Counted from the stretch's first letter, positions 52,840 to 62,484 are shown. The stretch: 64,000 nucleotides of DNA from Tritonibacter scottomollicae (GCF_003003215.1 NZ_PVUF01000002.1:62001-126000), one strand, 5' to 3'. Notes: generated by a model from the letters alone, not told the origin. Numbers and translations: made by a program.

Positions 52840-53817
52840 TTACTCCTTGGTGGCCTCAAAGCCCACTTCGGCCGGATCCAAATCATAGTGCGCGCCGCAG
52901 AACTGACAGTCCGCTGTCACACGACCCTCATCCGTCGTCATCGTTGCGATATCCTTGGCCGAATAGATCGACAGGCTCTGCCGAACACGATCTTCCGAGC
53001 ATGTGCATCCGAAGCGGACCGCCTGCGTGTCATAGACGCGCGGTTGTTCCTCGTGAAACAATCGCAACAGCAACTCTGTCGGCGAAACCGAGGGGCCGAT
53101 CAACTCAAGATCCTCGACGGTCGCCAGCAGCATGTTGACCCGGTTCCACTGCTCTTGCTCATCGCCCGAGACCAGATCTTCGGCAGTCAGGACTTCGCCG
53201 GTGCCTTCACCTTGAGCGGCAAAGGGCGACGCTTTTGGCATGTGTTGCAACATGACGCCGCCAGCGCGCCAATGCTCCGGTCGGCCCGGCTCTGACGATT
53301 TCCCAAAGCTGAGCGAGAACCGTGTCGGCAATTGCTCGGACTGCGCAAAATACGCTTCGGCACATTGCGACAGCGACGTTCCTGCAAGCGGTGTGATGCC
53401 CTGATATGGCTGCGTCCCCTCGCCCTGATCGATCAGGATGGCAAAGTACCCCTCGCCGACCTGCTCAAAAGGTGCACCATCGGTAACACGCTCCTCATCG
53501 AAGCTGGCATACGCACGGATACGAGCAGGCTCACCCTCTTTTTCGGGGGCGTAGTAATCTGTGGCGATCATCCGCACAGGGCCCTTGGATTGAACCTGAA
53601 GCGACAGTTTCCAGCGCAAACTCATAGTCTGCCCAATCAGCGCGGTCAGCAACGCCATCTCTGCCACGAGCGCTTCTACCGCCTGTGGGTAATTGTGTTG
53701 TTTCAGTATCCCATCCAGCACACCGTCCAACCGCGCCACGCGGCCGCGCATGTCGGATGCATCAAGTTGGAAGGGCAGGACGGTATCGTCCCACGCGATT
53801 TTCGAACCAAGTGTCAT
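52840..53817 (-). CDS. hslO: Hsp33 redox-regulated chaperone HslO
   Basis: Holdase that is activated when its zinc-bound cysteines are oxidised, 325 residues. The C-terminal zinc centre is intact, with FGCTCSEDRVRQSL (C-x-C) and TADCQFCGAHYDLDP (C-x2-C). The N-terminal fold starts VLPFQLDASDMRGRVARLDG. It is 4 bases before the CoA pyrophosphatase gene and faces a NUDIX gene divergently at 53895. Confidence 0.95.
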   Translation of the reverse strand: MTLGSKIAWDDTVLPFQLDASDMRGRVARLDGVLDGILKQHNYPQAVEALVAEMALLTALIGQTMSLRWKLSLQVQSKGPVRMIATDYYAPEKEGEPARIRAYASFDEERVTDGAPFEQVGEGYFAILIDQGEGTQPYQGITPLAGTSLSQCAEAYFAQSEQLPTRFSLSFGKSSEPGRPEHWRAGGVMLQHMPKASPFAAQGEGTGEVLTAEDLVSGDEQEQWNRVNMLLATVEDLELIGPSVSPTELLLRLFHEEQPRVYDTQAVRFGCTCSEDRVRQSLSIYSAKDIATMTTDEGRVTADCQFCGAHYDLDPAEVGFEATKE

Positions 53818-53894
53818 GGGGTTTCCTTAACGGCCGGCTATTGGCATACCGACGCTATATAGGCTTTTCAGCATCAGAGGAAAGGGGGGAGCCA

Positions 53895-54338
53895 GTGATC
53901 AAACGCTTTGGAGAGGTGCCGCGCAAGGATCAGCACTATCGTATCCGCCCCGGTGTCTATGCGTTATTGCCCCGTGATGGTCAGCTGCTGCTGACCTGCC
54001 AGTACGATCCTGCACCGGATTTTCAGCTGCCAGGAGGAGGTATAGATCCCAATGAGGCGCCAATCCCGGCCCTCCATCGTGAAGTCATGGAAGAGACTGG
54101 TTGGAAAATATCCACGCCACGGCGCGTCGGTGCGTTTCGCCGGTTTGTCTACATGCCGGAATATGACCTTTGGGCAGAAAAAATCTGCCATATCTATCTC
54201 GCACGCCCCGTTCTATGCCTCGGCGCACCGACAGAAGACGGTCACAGCGCGCTTTGGATGCCTGCACAGGCAGCGTCTCGTATATTGGGAAATGCGGGAG
54301 ATCGTCATTTTTGCAAGCTGCTTTCGGATTGCAGCTAA
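53895..54338 (+). CDS. NUDIX hydrolase
   Basis: Protein of 147 residues. The start is a GTG at 53895 with ribosome binding site GGGGGGAG. The NUDIX box is complete (GGGIDPNEAPIPALHREVMEETGW). The region FRRFVYMPEYDLWAEKICHI resembles nucleotide-cleaving NUDIX enzymes. Substrate is unknown. It is divergent from hslO and converges on the receiver-phosphatase gene, 18 bases apart at the 3' ends. Confidence 0.85.
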   Translation: MIKRFGEVPRKDQHYRIRPGVYALLPRDGQLLLTCQYDPAPDFQLPGGGIDPNEAPIPALHREVMEETGWKISTPRRVGAFRRFVYMPEYDLWAEKICHIYLARPVLCLGAPTEDGHSALWMPAQAASRILGNAGDRHFCKLLSDCS

Positions 54339-54356
54339 AGTTTGAGCTGGGTCGTT

Positions 54357-55589
54357 TCAGGGGCCCTGAAACTCAAACAGGGTGGCAGAGATATCATCTT
54401 CCAGCCCCTTATCGTCCCCCATGACCTGTGTCAGCTGCCAATAGAGTTCATCAAGGAACGCCTTGCCGCTTTGATGTGGGTCGCACCGCTTCACCAGCTC
54501 GACCAAGCCTTCGGTGTCGAGCATCGCACCGTTTTTCAAATGTGCCTCGGTAAACCCATCCGAATAGAGAAGTAGGCGATCGCCCTTCTCCATCGTAAAT
54601 TCTTCCTGATCATAGGTGACATCCGGCACCAGTCCGACCGGAACGCCGCCCTTGCCAATGAACTCCATTGAGCCATCAGCGCGCAAAAGCAGCGGGTGGG
54701 GATGACCGGCCTGTACCATCTTAACCAGACCTGTGCGCAGGTCTGCGATACAGTAGGCCATGGTGAAATACTCTTCGATACCAGTGTCTGCGATCAGACG
54801 AGCGTTCAGGACGCTGGCCACATCCTCGGGGGGCCTCAATGCATAGAACCGGTTGAATTTATTCTCCATGCCGACATTTTGGTCAAAATAGGTCGACGAA
54901 AGATAACCACCCAAACGGGCAGTCATCATGGCAGAGGTGATACCATGGCCAGACACGTCGATCGAATAGAAGCCGAGGCGGTTTATACCCGGTGAGAACA
55001 TCCCCACCAAATCACCTCCGATGTGGCCACAGGGCTCCAGCAACAGATTGACCTCGGACGCACCGAAGGATCGCGTCAACTCTGGCACCAGGGATTCCTG
55101 GATCTTGCGCGCCTGGATCAGGTCCTTGTCGATCGCATCATAGACGGTTTGCAGCTCATCCAGTGTTTCCGAAACGATACGGTTCTTTTCAAAGAGTTCC
55201 CGCTGCATACGCAGGATCCGTTCGCCCGCAGAGATACGCGCACGTAGCTCATCAGAGCTGACCGGTTTGGTGAGGAAGTCATCAGCGCCCGCGTCGAGAC
55301 CCTCGGCGACCTCGTTCTTCTCGCTCTTGGAGGTCAGCAGGATGAAGTAGCTATAGGCCTCATTTGCTTCCGCGCGAAACGACCGGCAGAATTCAATCCC
55401 GTTCATGCCGGGCATCATCCAGTCACTGAGAATGAGATCGGGGGGATCGGCACGACAGATATCCATCGCTTCTTCACCACCTTCGGCTTCAACGACGTCG
55501 AAGCCCCACTTTTTGAGCGAGGCCACCAGGATGCGACGTTGCAAACGGCTGTCATCCACCACCAACACGCGTCGGATGGAGCCGCTCAT
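54357..55589 (-). CDS. response regulator with C-terminal PP2C/SpoIIE phosphatase domain
   Basis: Cytoplasmic signalling protein of 410 residues. The receiver domain (1-125) has acidic Asp 12/13, phosphoacceptor Asp 56 (ILSDWMMPGMNGIEF) and Lys 108 (FLTKPVSSDEL). A coiled linker (about 125-170) leads to a PP2C-like phosphatase domain (LLEPCGHIGGDLVGMFS, IDVSGHGITSAMMTARLGGY, RLLLYSDGFTEAHLK). Such RsbU-type proteins dephosphorylate anti-sigma antagonists. The ATG at 55589 was chosen over 55634 because the receiver begins there. An HPt gene lies divergently 212 bases away; no anti-sigma or antagonist gene is in the window. Confidence 0.9.
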   Translation of the reverse strand: MSGSIRRVLVVDDSRLQRRILVASLKKWGFDVVEAEGGEEAMDICRADPPDLILSDWMMPGMNGIEFCRSFRAEANEAYSYFILLTSKSEKNEVAEGLDAGADDFLTKPVSSDELRARISAGERILRMQRELFEKNRIVSETLDELQTVYDAIDKDLIQARKIQESLVPELTRSFGASEVNLLLEPCGHIGGDLVGMFSPGINRLGFYSIDVSGHGITSAMMTARLGGYLSSTYFDQNVGMENKFNRFYALRPPEDVASVLNARLIADTGIEEYFTMAYCIADLRTGLVKMVQAGHPHPLLLRADGSMEFIGKGGVPVGLVPDVTYDQEEFTMEKGDRLLLYSDGFTEAHLKNGAMLDTEGLVELVKRCDPHQSGKAFLDELYWQLTQVMGDDKGLEDDISATLFEFQGP

Positions 55590-55801
55590 ATGCACGTCTT
55601 CACCTTTAACTGAATGCTCTGGCAGCACCGACAATCCCTCATTAACGCGGCGTGTCCCCTTATGACCGTCTTAGAAAACACTTGATCGGCTTAATAGCTG
55701 ATGAAAAATATAATTTTAGTCGATTTTTTTTTCTTTACTATACTTTTACTTGCTTTGACATAGGCTACACACGTCTCGCCCGGAAGTGTTGGAAGAAGAC
55801 G

Positions 55802-56125
55802 ATGATTGATTGGCCACGTGTACGCGAACTGAAAGATGAAGTCGGTGAAGACGGCTTTGAGGAGGTGATCGAGCTCTTTCTCGAAGAAGTTGAAGGCGTC
55901 ATCGAGAAGCTGAAATCGGGAGACCGATCCCAGCTCGAGCAGGATCTTCACTTTCTCAAGGGTAGCGCCCTGAACCTGGGGTTTCGTCACTTTTCCAGCC
56001 TGTGTTTTGATGGTGAGCGCCTGTCCGCCAACGGAAAGGCCGACAACGTAAATCTGTCCCAGGTGTTTTCCAGCTACGACCAATCCAAGTCGGAATTTCT
56101 TGCGGAAGTGAACAGCCAAGCCTGA
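55802..56125 (+). CDS. histidine phosphotransfer (HPt) domain protein
   Basis: Single-domain phosphotransfer protein of 107 residues. The phosphorylatable histidine is His 50 in EQDLHFLKGSALNLGF. The helical bundle (VIELFLEEVEGVIEKLKSGD) fits HPt. ATG 55802 has GGAAGAAG upstream; the longer frame starts in A/T-rich leader sequence. It is divergent from the receiver-PP2C gene, so it may pass a phosphate from a hybrid kinase to that receiver. The kinase is not here. Confidence 0.85.
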   Translation: MIDWPRVRELKDEVGEDGFEEVIELFLEEVEGVIEKLKSGDRSQLEQDLHFLKGSALNLGFRHFSSLCFDGERLSANGKADNVNLSQVFSSYDQSKSEFLAEVNSQA

Positions 56126-56139
56126 TTGCACTGGCGATG

Positions 56140-57366
56140 TCAGATCACGAATTGAGCAAGTGTCTCGTCGCTGGTGATATCCGTGTAGGTAAACCCAGCC
56201 GCGTCCAACTGCGCAAACAGCGGCGCAAAATTCTCCGGTCGCTTGGTTTCGATCCCGATCAAGACTGACCCGAAGTTTCGCGCCGATTTTTTCATATACT
56301 CAAATCTTGCGATATCATCCTCGGGACCGAGGATGTTGAGGAACTCTTTCAGCGCACCGGGGCGCTGCGGCAAACGCAGCAAGAAGTACTTTTTCACCCC
56401 GGAATAGCGCTGAGCACGCTCCTTGACCTCCGGAAGCCGTTCGAAGTCGAAGTTTCCGCCAGACGTCAGGCACACCACTGTTTTGCCCTTGATCCACGTA
56501 CGTAGGTCGCCCAGCGCCTCAACCGCAAGCGCGCCCGCCGGTTCCAGCACAATGCCCTCGACATTCAGCATCTCGAGGATCGTGTTGCAGATCCGATCCT
56601 CAGGCAGGGTCAACACATCCGGCAGCGGCACGTTGCGCAGTATGTCGAAGGGCTGCGCGCCGATGCGACCCACGGCAGCGCCGTCCACAAAGGTGTCCAC
56701 ATGGCCAAGCGGCACAGGATGCCCTGCCTCCAGCGCGGCCTTCAGGCAGGCACCGCCCCGCGGTTCGACAAACAGCGCGTGCACCTCTTCGCCGAAATAT
56801 TGCACCACGCCAGAAGACATGCCACCGCCACCGACCGGCAGCACTACATGGTCCGGTGCCTTGCCCAGCTGAGCCTCGATTTCCACGGCGATCGAGGCCT
56901 GGCCTTCGATCACATCTGCATCGTCAAAGGGTGACAGGAAATAACCACCCTCCTGAGCGCACCACTCCTGAGCGGCCTTCAGCGTGTCGTCGAAGTAGTC
57001 GCCGATCAGGTGGATTTCCACTGTGTCGCCGCCGAACATCCGGGTCTTTTGGATCTTCTGCTGCGGCGTCGTCACGGGCATGAAGATCACGCCCTTTTTG
57101 CCCATCTGGCGGCACATATAGGCCATGCCCTGCGCGTGATTGCCCGCCGAGGCGCAGACAAACAGATCCTTGCCCGCCTGCTTGCGCATCGCATTCAGCG
57201 CGCCGCGGATCTTGTAGGATCGCACGGGACTCAGGTCCTCACGCTTGAGGTAGATGTCCGCGCCAAAGCGCTGGGACAGGAGTTCGTTGCGTTGCAGCGG
57301 CGTGGGCGGGAAGACATCGCGCATCGCCGCCTCGGCCGCCTTGGCCTGGGTCCGGAAGTTGGTCAT
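56140..57366 (-). CDS. ilvA: threonine ammonia-lyase (threonine dehydratase) IlvA
   Basis: Deaminates threonine to 2-oxobutyrate for isoleucine synthesis, 408 residues. The PLP lysine is in LSPVRSYKIRGALNAMRKQ, and SAGNHAQGMAYMCR and VLPVGGGGMSSG are the cofactor and phosphate loops. A C-terminal ACT-like region (LLRLPQRPGALKEFLNILGP) suggests feedback control, and it is a single such unit as in short IlvA forms. The ATG at 57366 starts right at the fold; the frame open to 57483 is not supported. Confidence 0.94.
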   Translation of the reverse strand: MTNFRTQAKAAEAAMRDVFPPTPLQRNELLSQRFGADIYLKREDLSPVRSYKIRGALNAMRKQAGKDLFVCASAGNHAQGMAYMCRQMGKKGVIFMPVTTPQQKIQKTRMFGGDTVEIHLIGDYFDDTLKAAQEWCAQEGGYFLSPFDDADVIEGQASIAVEIEAQLGKAPDHVVLPVGGGGMSSGVVQYFGEEVHALFVEPRGGACLKAALEAGHPVPLGHVDTFVDGAAVGRIGAQPFDILRNVPLPDVLTLPEDRICNTILEMLNVEGIVLEPAGALAVEALGDLRTWIKGKTVVCLTSGGNFDFERLPEVKERAQRYSGVKKYFLLRLPQRPGALKEFLNILGPEDDIARFEYMKKSARNFGSVLIGIETKRPENFAPLFAQLDAAGFTYTDITSDETLAQFVI

Positions 57367-57451
57367 GGGGATTTGGTGACCGAAAGCCGCGCCCAAGGCA
57401 AGAGGGCGCGGCAAAGCATTCGTTCGTATGCAGTCGATCTTAGAGAAGAGA

Positions 57452-58210
57452 TCAGATTGGGCGCCCCTGAACGTAATGCCCATAAACGGTGGTCAGGATC
57501 GATACATTTACAAGGGTCATGATCAAGGCCATCGCGATAGCAAACACGAACCCGAGCGGTGCGAAGATGTAGATCGAAGCGCTGGTGATAACCTGAAGGA
57601 GCAGCTGAACGCCAATAAGAACCAGGAATAGAATGATCGCCGTACCAGCGGACCCTTTTGTGGCGTCAAAAGACGCGCTAAATGTCAGCTTTTCGCCGAT
57701 CGCAGCTGCAGGCAGCACCGGCAGAAGCCGGAACAACAACACTCCGATCCCAATCACGGCGGGAACCAGCAAAATGAGCGAGAATATCGGAGAGCCGATG
57801 GCCGCTGCGACCCCTGCGATGACGAAGCTGGCCAACATCCAAAACAGGATCATGAACAATCCCAGCAACAAACCCATTCCGAAATACGCCAGAACTCGGT
57901 CTACGTGAAACTTCGGGATCCAGCCCGTCGGGTATTCCTCCAGCAAGACAAAACGATGCCAGCTGACAAACACCCACATCTCCACTGCGATAAAGATGAT
58001 GATCGATAACAGAAGCGCCCCAACAAATCCGCCGCTTGGCACGTAACCTGCACTTCGCTGGATCTGCTCCAATTGACCGAATTGCCCCCACATAAGGGCA
58101 GTGACGCAGGCAAGCCCAATCAGGACGGGAACCAGCGCGATACGCACTGCCCAGCCCAAATTGCGCAGTACCATGTTCAAAGAATGAGAAAATATTTTCC
58201 AACCAGTCAC
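57452..58210 (-). CDS. integral membrane protein of unknown function
   Basis: Membrane protein of 252 residues with six or so helices. The clearest are residues about 20-40 (WAVRIALVPVLIGLACVTAL), 65-85, 115-135, 138-160 and 190-235. Between helices lies a short VSWHRFVLLEEYPTGWIPKF, which may face the cytoplasm. I do not recognise a named family and no catalytic motif is visible. It stands between ilvA and argG and is read toward ilvA with 85 bases between. Confidence 0.75.
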   Translation of the reverse strand: MTGWKIFSHSLNMVLRNLGWAVRIALVPVLIGLACVTALMWGQFGQLEQIQRSAGYVPSGGFVGALLLSIIIFIAVEMWVFVSWHRFVLLEEYPTGWIPKFHVDRVLAYFGMGLLLGLFMILFWMLASFVIAGVAAAIGSPIFSLILLVPAVIGIGVLLFRLLPVLPAAAIGEKLTFSASFDATKGSAGTAIILFLVLIGVQLLLQVITSASIYIFAPLGFVFAIAMALIMTLVNVSILTTVYGHYVQGRPI

Positions 58211-58341
58211 TTAAATACCCTCTAGGTCTAGAAACTCGAAGCGTACAATATCATCAGTTCACCAGTGCGAAACCCCGTAAACCTTGCAACCCGATGCAAA
58301 AGGCGCTACGGCGCTTGACGTTCTGATCAAGAGGAAAACCC

Positions 58342-59565
58342 ATGTCCGCGCCCAAGAAAGTTGTGTTGGCCTACTCCGGTGGCCTTGATACTTCGATCAT
58401 CCTGAAATGGCTGCAGACCGAGTACGGCTGCGAGGTTGTCACCTTCACCGCCGATCTCGGTCAGGGCGAGGAACTGGAGCCGGCGCGAAAAAAAGCCGAA
58501 CTGCTCGGTATCAAGCCGGAAAACATCTTCATCGAGGACATCCGCGAAGAATTCGTGCGCGACTTCGTCTTCCCGATGTTCCGCGCCAATGCGGTCTATG
58601 AGGGGCTCTATCTGCTGGGTACTTCGATCGCCCGGCCGCTGATCTCCAAACGTCTGGTCGAGATCGCCGAAGCCACCGGCGCCGATGCGGTGTCTCACGG
58701 GGCAACTGGCAAGGGCAACGATCAGGTACGGTTCGAACTTTCGGCCTATGCGCTGAACCCCGACATCAAGGTGATTGCGCCCTGGCGCGAGTGGGATCTG
58801 ACCTCCCGCACCCGTCTGCTGGAGTTCGCCGAAGCCAATCAGATCCCGATCGCCAAGGACAAACGCGGCGAGGCACCTTTCTCGGTCGATGCGAACCTCC
58901 TACACACCTCCTCCGAGGGCAAGGTGCTGGAAGATCCCGCCGAAATGGCACCAGATTACGTCTACCAGCGCACCGTCAATCCCGAGGATGCGCCGAATGA
59001 GCCGGAATTCATCGAGATCACCTTTGAGCAGGGCGACGCGGTTGCAATCAACGGCGAGGCACTGAGCCCGGCAACGATCCTGACCCAGCTGAATGAGTAT
59101 GGCCGCAAGCACGGCATCGGTCGTCTGGATTTCGTCGAGAACCGTTTCGTTGGCATGAAGTCCCGCGGCATCTATGAGACCCCCGGCGGTGATATCCTGC
59201 TGGAAGCGCACCGGGGCATCGAGCAGATCACCCTCGACAGCGGTGCCGGCCACCTGAAGGACTCGATCATGCCGCGCTATGCTGAGCTGATCTACAACGG
59301 CTTCTGGTACTCCCCCGAACGCGAAATGCTGCAGGCCCTGATTGATGAGAGCCAAAAGCATGTCACCGGCACTGTGCGTCTGAAGCTCTACAAGGGCTCT
59401 GCCAAGACCGTAGGCCGCTGGTCGGATCATTCGCTTTATTCCGAGGCGCATGTGACCTTCGAAGAAGATGCAGGCGCCTACGATCAAAAGGACGCTGCTG
59501 GCTTCATCCAGCTGAACGCGCTCCGCCTGAAGCTGTTGGCAGCACGTGATCGCCGGGTGAAGTGA
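58342..59565 (+). CDS. argG: argininosuccinate synthase
   Basis: Joins citrulline and aspartate with ATP, the penultimate step of arginine synthesis; 407 residues, the normal short form. The ATP motif is [19 protein letters not shown] (first P-loop-like SGGLDTS). Other conserved blocks are [14 protein letters not shown] and [14 protein letters not shown]-like ending. It overlaps the DUF1810 gene by one base (TGATG). Confidence 0.96.
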   Translation: MSAPKKVVLAYSGGLDTSIILKWLQTEYGCEVVTFTADLGQGEELEPARKKAELLGIKPENIFIEDIREEFVRDFVFPMFRANAVYEGLYLLGTSIARPLISKRLVEIAEATGADAVSHGATGKGNDQVRFELSAYALNPDIKVIAPWREWDLTSRTRLLEFAEANQIPIAKDKRGEAPFSVDANLLHTSSEGKVLEDPAEMAPDYVYQRTVNPEDAPNEPEFIEITFEQGDAVAINGEALSPATILTQLNEYGRKHGIGRLDFVENRFVGMKSRGIYETPGGDILLEAHRGIEQITLDSGAGHLKDSIMPRYAELIYNGFWYSPEREMLQALIDESQKHVTGTVRLKLYKGSAKTVGRWSDHSLYSEAHVTFEEDAGAYDQKDAAGFIQLNALRLKLLAARDRRVK

Positions 59566-60026
59566 TGAGTATCGACGACGACTTCGAAGAAGAGTTCCCG
59601 GAAGACGATCTGGAAGAAGAGCTCGACATGTTTGTCGAAGCTCAGGACGCGGTTTGGGCGGATGTCGTCACAGAGTTGAAAGCTGGAAAAAAGACGAGCC
59701 ACTGGATGTGGTTCGTCTTTCCCCAGCTCGCGAGCCTCGGCAAATCGCACATGGCGCAACTCTACGGGCTGGAAGACTTGAACGAAGCCCGCGTGTATCT
59801 GGATCATCCGATCCTGCGCCAGCGCCTGATCGAAGTATGCGATTTGATGCTGACCCACGAGGGAGCGGATGCCGCAACGATTCTGGGACCGGTTGACGCA
59901 AAAAAACTAAGGTCATCAATGACGTTGTTTGCCGCGGCCCCCAATGCACCAGAACAATGCGCTATGATCCTGCAGGTGTTCTATGCGGCGACGCCCTGCC
60001 CTCATACAGCTGAAGAGGTCGCCTGA
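59565..60026 (+). CDS. DUF1810 family protein
   Basis: Protein of 153 residues with an acidic N-terminal stretch (DDFEEEFPEDDLEEELDMFV). It is followed by the DUF1810 core (GKKTSHWMWFVFPQLASLGK, LYGLEDLNEARVYLDHPILR). The fold is known from structures, the function is not. The ATG overlaps the argG stop by one base, so it is co-translated with argG, probably without pathway meaning. Confidence 0.85.
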   Translation: MSIDDDFEEEFPEDDLEEELDMFVEAQDAVWADVVTELKAGKKTSHWMWFVFPQLASLGKSHMAQLYGLEDLNEARVYLDHPILRQRLIEVCDLMLTHEGADAATILGPVDAKKLRSSMTLFAAAPNAPEQCAMILQVFYAATPCPHTAEEVA

Positions 60027-60127
60027 CCTATTCTGGCGGTGATAGGAAGATTTACACGTAGTAGGCCTGTCGCCGAACTGGCGAGGTTTGGTAACTTCAC
60101 CTTGAGTGAGAAGAATAGGAGGGCAGC

Positions 60128-60514
60128 ATGAAGCCTTTTATCCTGAGCGGCCTGATGGTGTTTCTGGCTGCCCCTGCATTCGCGGATTTTGAGATCTGCA
60201 ATGAGACTGCAAGCAAGGCGTTTGCGTCGATCGGCTACAAGGACGGTGATGACTGGGTGTCCGAGGGCTGGTGGACCATTCAACCCGGAGACTGCAGCAT
60301 CCCTGTCGTCGGGGATCTAGAGAATCGCTACTACTACATCCGTGCCGAGAGCGAGACCGGCAATTGGACGGGCGATTATTCCTTTTGCTACATCAACGAT
60401 GAGTACACCATTCGCGGTGACGAGAACTGCACTTCACGCGGGTACAAAACCGGTGGCTTCTTTGAGGTCGATACCGGCAATGCACTCGACTGGACACAGA
60501 ACCTGACAGACTGA
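60128..60514 (+). CDS. exported DUF1036 family protein
   Basis: Periplasmic protein of 128 residues. The signal peptide is MKPFILSGLMVFLAAPAFA (19 residues). The mature region, starting DFEICNETASKAFASIGYKD, matches DUF1036, with conserved segments WWTIQPGDCSIPVVGDLENR and FCYINDEYTIRGDENCTSRG. Four cysteines suggest two disulphides. Role unknown. Confidence 0.88.
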   Translation: MKPFILSGLMVFLAAPAFADFEICNETASKAFASIGYKDGDDWVSEGWWTIQPGDCSIPVVGDLENRYYYIRAESETGNWTGDYSFCYINDEYTIRGDENCTSRGYKTGGFFEVDTGNALDWTQNLTD

Positions 60515-60557
60515 GCGCCAGTGGCTCCCCTTCCCTTCGGTCACGCTTGTCACATCG

Positions 60558-60584
60558 CGCCCGCAGCTCCTATGGCTGTGGGCG
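60558..60584 (+). terminator. possible terminator between DUF1036 and SCP2-domain genes
   Basis: CGCCCGCAGC pairs with GCTGTGGGCG (one T opposite G) around TCCTATG. Only a short T-rich run follows. Confidence 0.4.
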
Positions 60585-60606
60585 TTATCGTTGTGGGAGG
60601 GACATT

Positions 60607-60888
60607 ATGCTGGAAGACATCGCAGGTGATATTCGCAAAGGCCTGGACGGGAAACGCTTTGACGGATCTCTGAAATTCGACTGTGGTGACGATGGCGTGA
60701 TTATCCTCGACAATGGTCATGTTGCAACCGACGACCAATCAACAGATTGCACACTTCGCTTGAGCACCGACAACCTCAAGAAACTGTTGCGTGGTCAACT
60801 GAACCCGATGACAGCGGTCATGATGGGGAAAATCAAGATTTCCGGCGACATGGCCGTCGCGATGAAGCTGGGAAAGCTGATCGGCTGA
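60607..60888 (+). CDS. SCP2 sterol-carrier domain protein
   Basis: Small protein of 93 residues, one SCP2-like fold. Typical segments are GKRFDGSLKFDCGDDGVIIL, DCTLRLSTDNLKKLLRGQLN and KIKISGDMAVAMKLGKLI. These bind lipids or fatty-acyl chains in larger proteins; here the domain is alone. ATG 60607 follows GGGAGGGACATT. Confidence 0.9.
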   Translation: MLEDIAGDIRKGLDGKRFDGSLKFDCGDDGVIILDNGHVATDDQSTDCTLRLSTDNLKKLLRGQLNPMTAVMMGKIKISGDMAVAMKLGKLIG

Positions 60889-60914
60889 GGTCGCCACAAG
60901 TATCAGGTGAACTC

Positions 60915-61628
60915 TCAGATCTTGATTGCCCGCATCTCTTCGTAGAGCGACAGTGCGTCATCCAGAACAGGCTGCAGGGCCTCCGGAACGGATGGCAGAT
61001 CCCCCTCAGGGCCGGCAAATCCGGTAGAATTCCACACGGCCCCGTACCAATGCGCAGCCCAGGCACCGTCGTCCTTGTGACCGCCACGCGGCCAACTCAG
61101 CATCTCGGGCGAGAACGGCAGGTTGATCGCTTCGCAAAGGTGTTCCAGTTTTTCGGCAGGATTTTGACGAATGTCATAGCTGTCGATCACGACTGGCCTA
61201 TGCCCCCAACCGCGCAGCATAGCTATTAGGTCCGCCTGCTGGGTGAACCCGATATCCTCCAGGCCAACCCTGTCATACTTCGCTGCGAAGGAGGCAATCA
61301 CCCTTGCCGGATGGCGGATCAGAAAGACATTGGTCACCTCGCGCATCCAGTCACGGGGCACTGATTCAATCATGTGCTGCGACATGTGCTTTTGGTAAAA
61401 ATGCGGACGGGCACCTGGAATGGGACCCAGAAGCTGTTCGGAAACCGCATTCGGGTCCTGCGATTGGCTCTCCAATATCTCTTCCCGCATGGGATGCTGC
61501 AGCCCGGTCTGTGCCAGATAAGACGCGTAGAAAGGCTCATCGACCACAGCGCAATCGCTCCGAGCGCCAAAGGCATACATCATCGCAGTCGACAGGTTCC
61601 TCGGGCCGGACCACATGGCTATCCGCAT
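60915..61628 (-). CDS. sulfotransferase-like P-loop protein
   Basis: Protein of 237 residues resembling the sulfotransferase family of branched-chain aminotransferase-associated type. The N-terminal phosphosulfate-binding loop is MRIAMWSGPRNLSTAMMYAF. Then come VDEPFYASYLAQTG and the NVFLIRHPARVIASFAAKY motif, where Arg and Ser contact the 3'-phosphate. The acceptor is unknown. It converges on the SCP2-domain gene with 26 bases between. Confidence 0.85.
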   Translation of the reverse strand: MRIAMWSGPRNLSTAMMYAFGARSDCAVVDEPFYASYLAQTGLQHPMREEILESQSQDPNAVSEQLLGPIPGARPHFYQKHMSQHMIESVPRDWMREVTNVFLIRHPARVIASFAAKYDRVGLEDIGFTQQADLIAMLRGWGHRPVVIDSYDIRQNPAEKLEHLCEAINLPFSPEMLSWPRGGHKDDGAWAAHWYGAVWNSTGFAGPEGDLPSVPEALQPVLDDALSLYEEMRAIKI

Positions 61629-61807
61629 TCTACTACTCCCTGACCTCTATTGGTTTTTGCCAGACGCTAAAAGAAACGCAGGGTGGTTCCAACCAGTAAA
61701 CTACCGTCACCGATGCGTGACATTCGATGACAACGCCTTGGCCAGTCGTGCAGCGTCAGGCAGTTTGGTGGTCAGACAACGGAGGCCCTAGCAGTCAGGA
61801 GCACAGA

Positions 61808-62473
61808 ATGGGACATCTGGATACACTGAAGCATGTCGCGCTTGCCGCCCTGATTGTTATTGGTTCACTCAGCAAGGGCGCTGAACTGCGCGCTCAATCA
61901 CAAGAAAGTTTGATCGTCGCCGGTGGCTGTTTCTGGTGCGTCGAAAGCGATTTTGAATCGGTGAAAGGCGTCAGCGAAGCAATCTCCGGATACACCGGCG
62001 GGACCACCAAGAACCCGACGTACAAGCAGGTCGGACGTGGCGGAACCGGTCACTACGAGGCCGTCAAAATCCTTTTTGATCCTGTGATCGTCAGTCGCGA
62101 GGCGCTGTTGAACCTGTTCCTGCGCTCCATCGATCCAACCGATGCGGGTGGTCAATTTTGTGATCGCGGCGAGCCTTACCGCACAGCCATATTTGTCTCT
62201 AACAAAGAGGAAAAGGCCCTAGCTGATCAGGTCAAGGGTGAAGCTCAGGCAGAGTTGAGCCGCGATATTGTGACGCCGATCCTCGATACTGCGAGGTTCT
62301 ACGAGGCAGAGGATTACCATCAGGACTACTACAAGGGCGACGGGTTGGTATTCACGCGTTTCGGTCCCTTGCGGCAATCCAAGGCTTACAAACGCTATCG
62401 CACGGCATGCGGGCGTGACGCGCGGGTTTCCGATCTCTGGGGTGACGCTGCCCCCTTCGCCAAGCTCTACTGA
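61808..62473 (+). CDS. msrA: peptide-methionine (S)-S-oxide reductase MsrA, exported form
   Basis: Repairs oxidised methionine, 221 residues. ATG 61808 has ribosome binding site AGGAG. The N-terminal MGHLDTLKHVALAALIVIGS and following LSKGAELRAQ look like a signal peptide of about 30 residues. The catalytic Cys 41 follows in IVAGGCFWCVESDFESVKGV. The Glu-containing GYTGGTTKNPTYKQVGRGG and Tyr-rich FYEAEDYHQDYYKGDGL are normal for MsrA. The signal suggests protection of periplasmic proteins. Confidence 0.92.
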   Translation: MGHLDTLKHVALAALIVIGSLSKGAELRAQSQESLIVAGGCFWCVESDFESVKGVSEAISGYTGGTTKNPTYKQVGRGGTGHYEAVKILFDPVIVSREALLNLFLRSIDPTDAGGQFCDRGEPYRTAIFVSNKEEKALADQVKGEAQAELSRDIVTPILDTARFYEAEDYHQDYYKGDGLVFTRFGPLRQSKAYKRYRTACGRDARVSDLWGDAAPFAKLY

Positions 62474-62484
62474 CAGATATGAAA

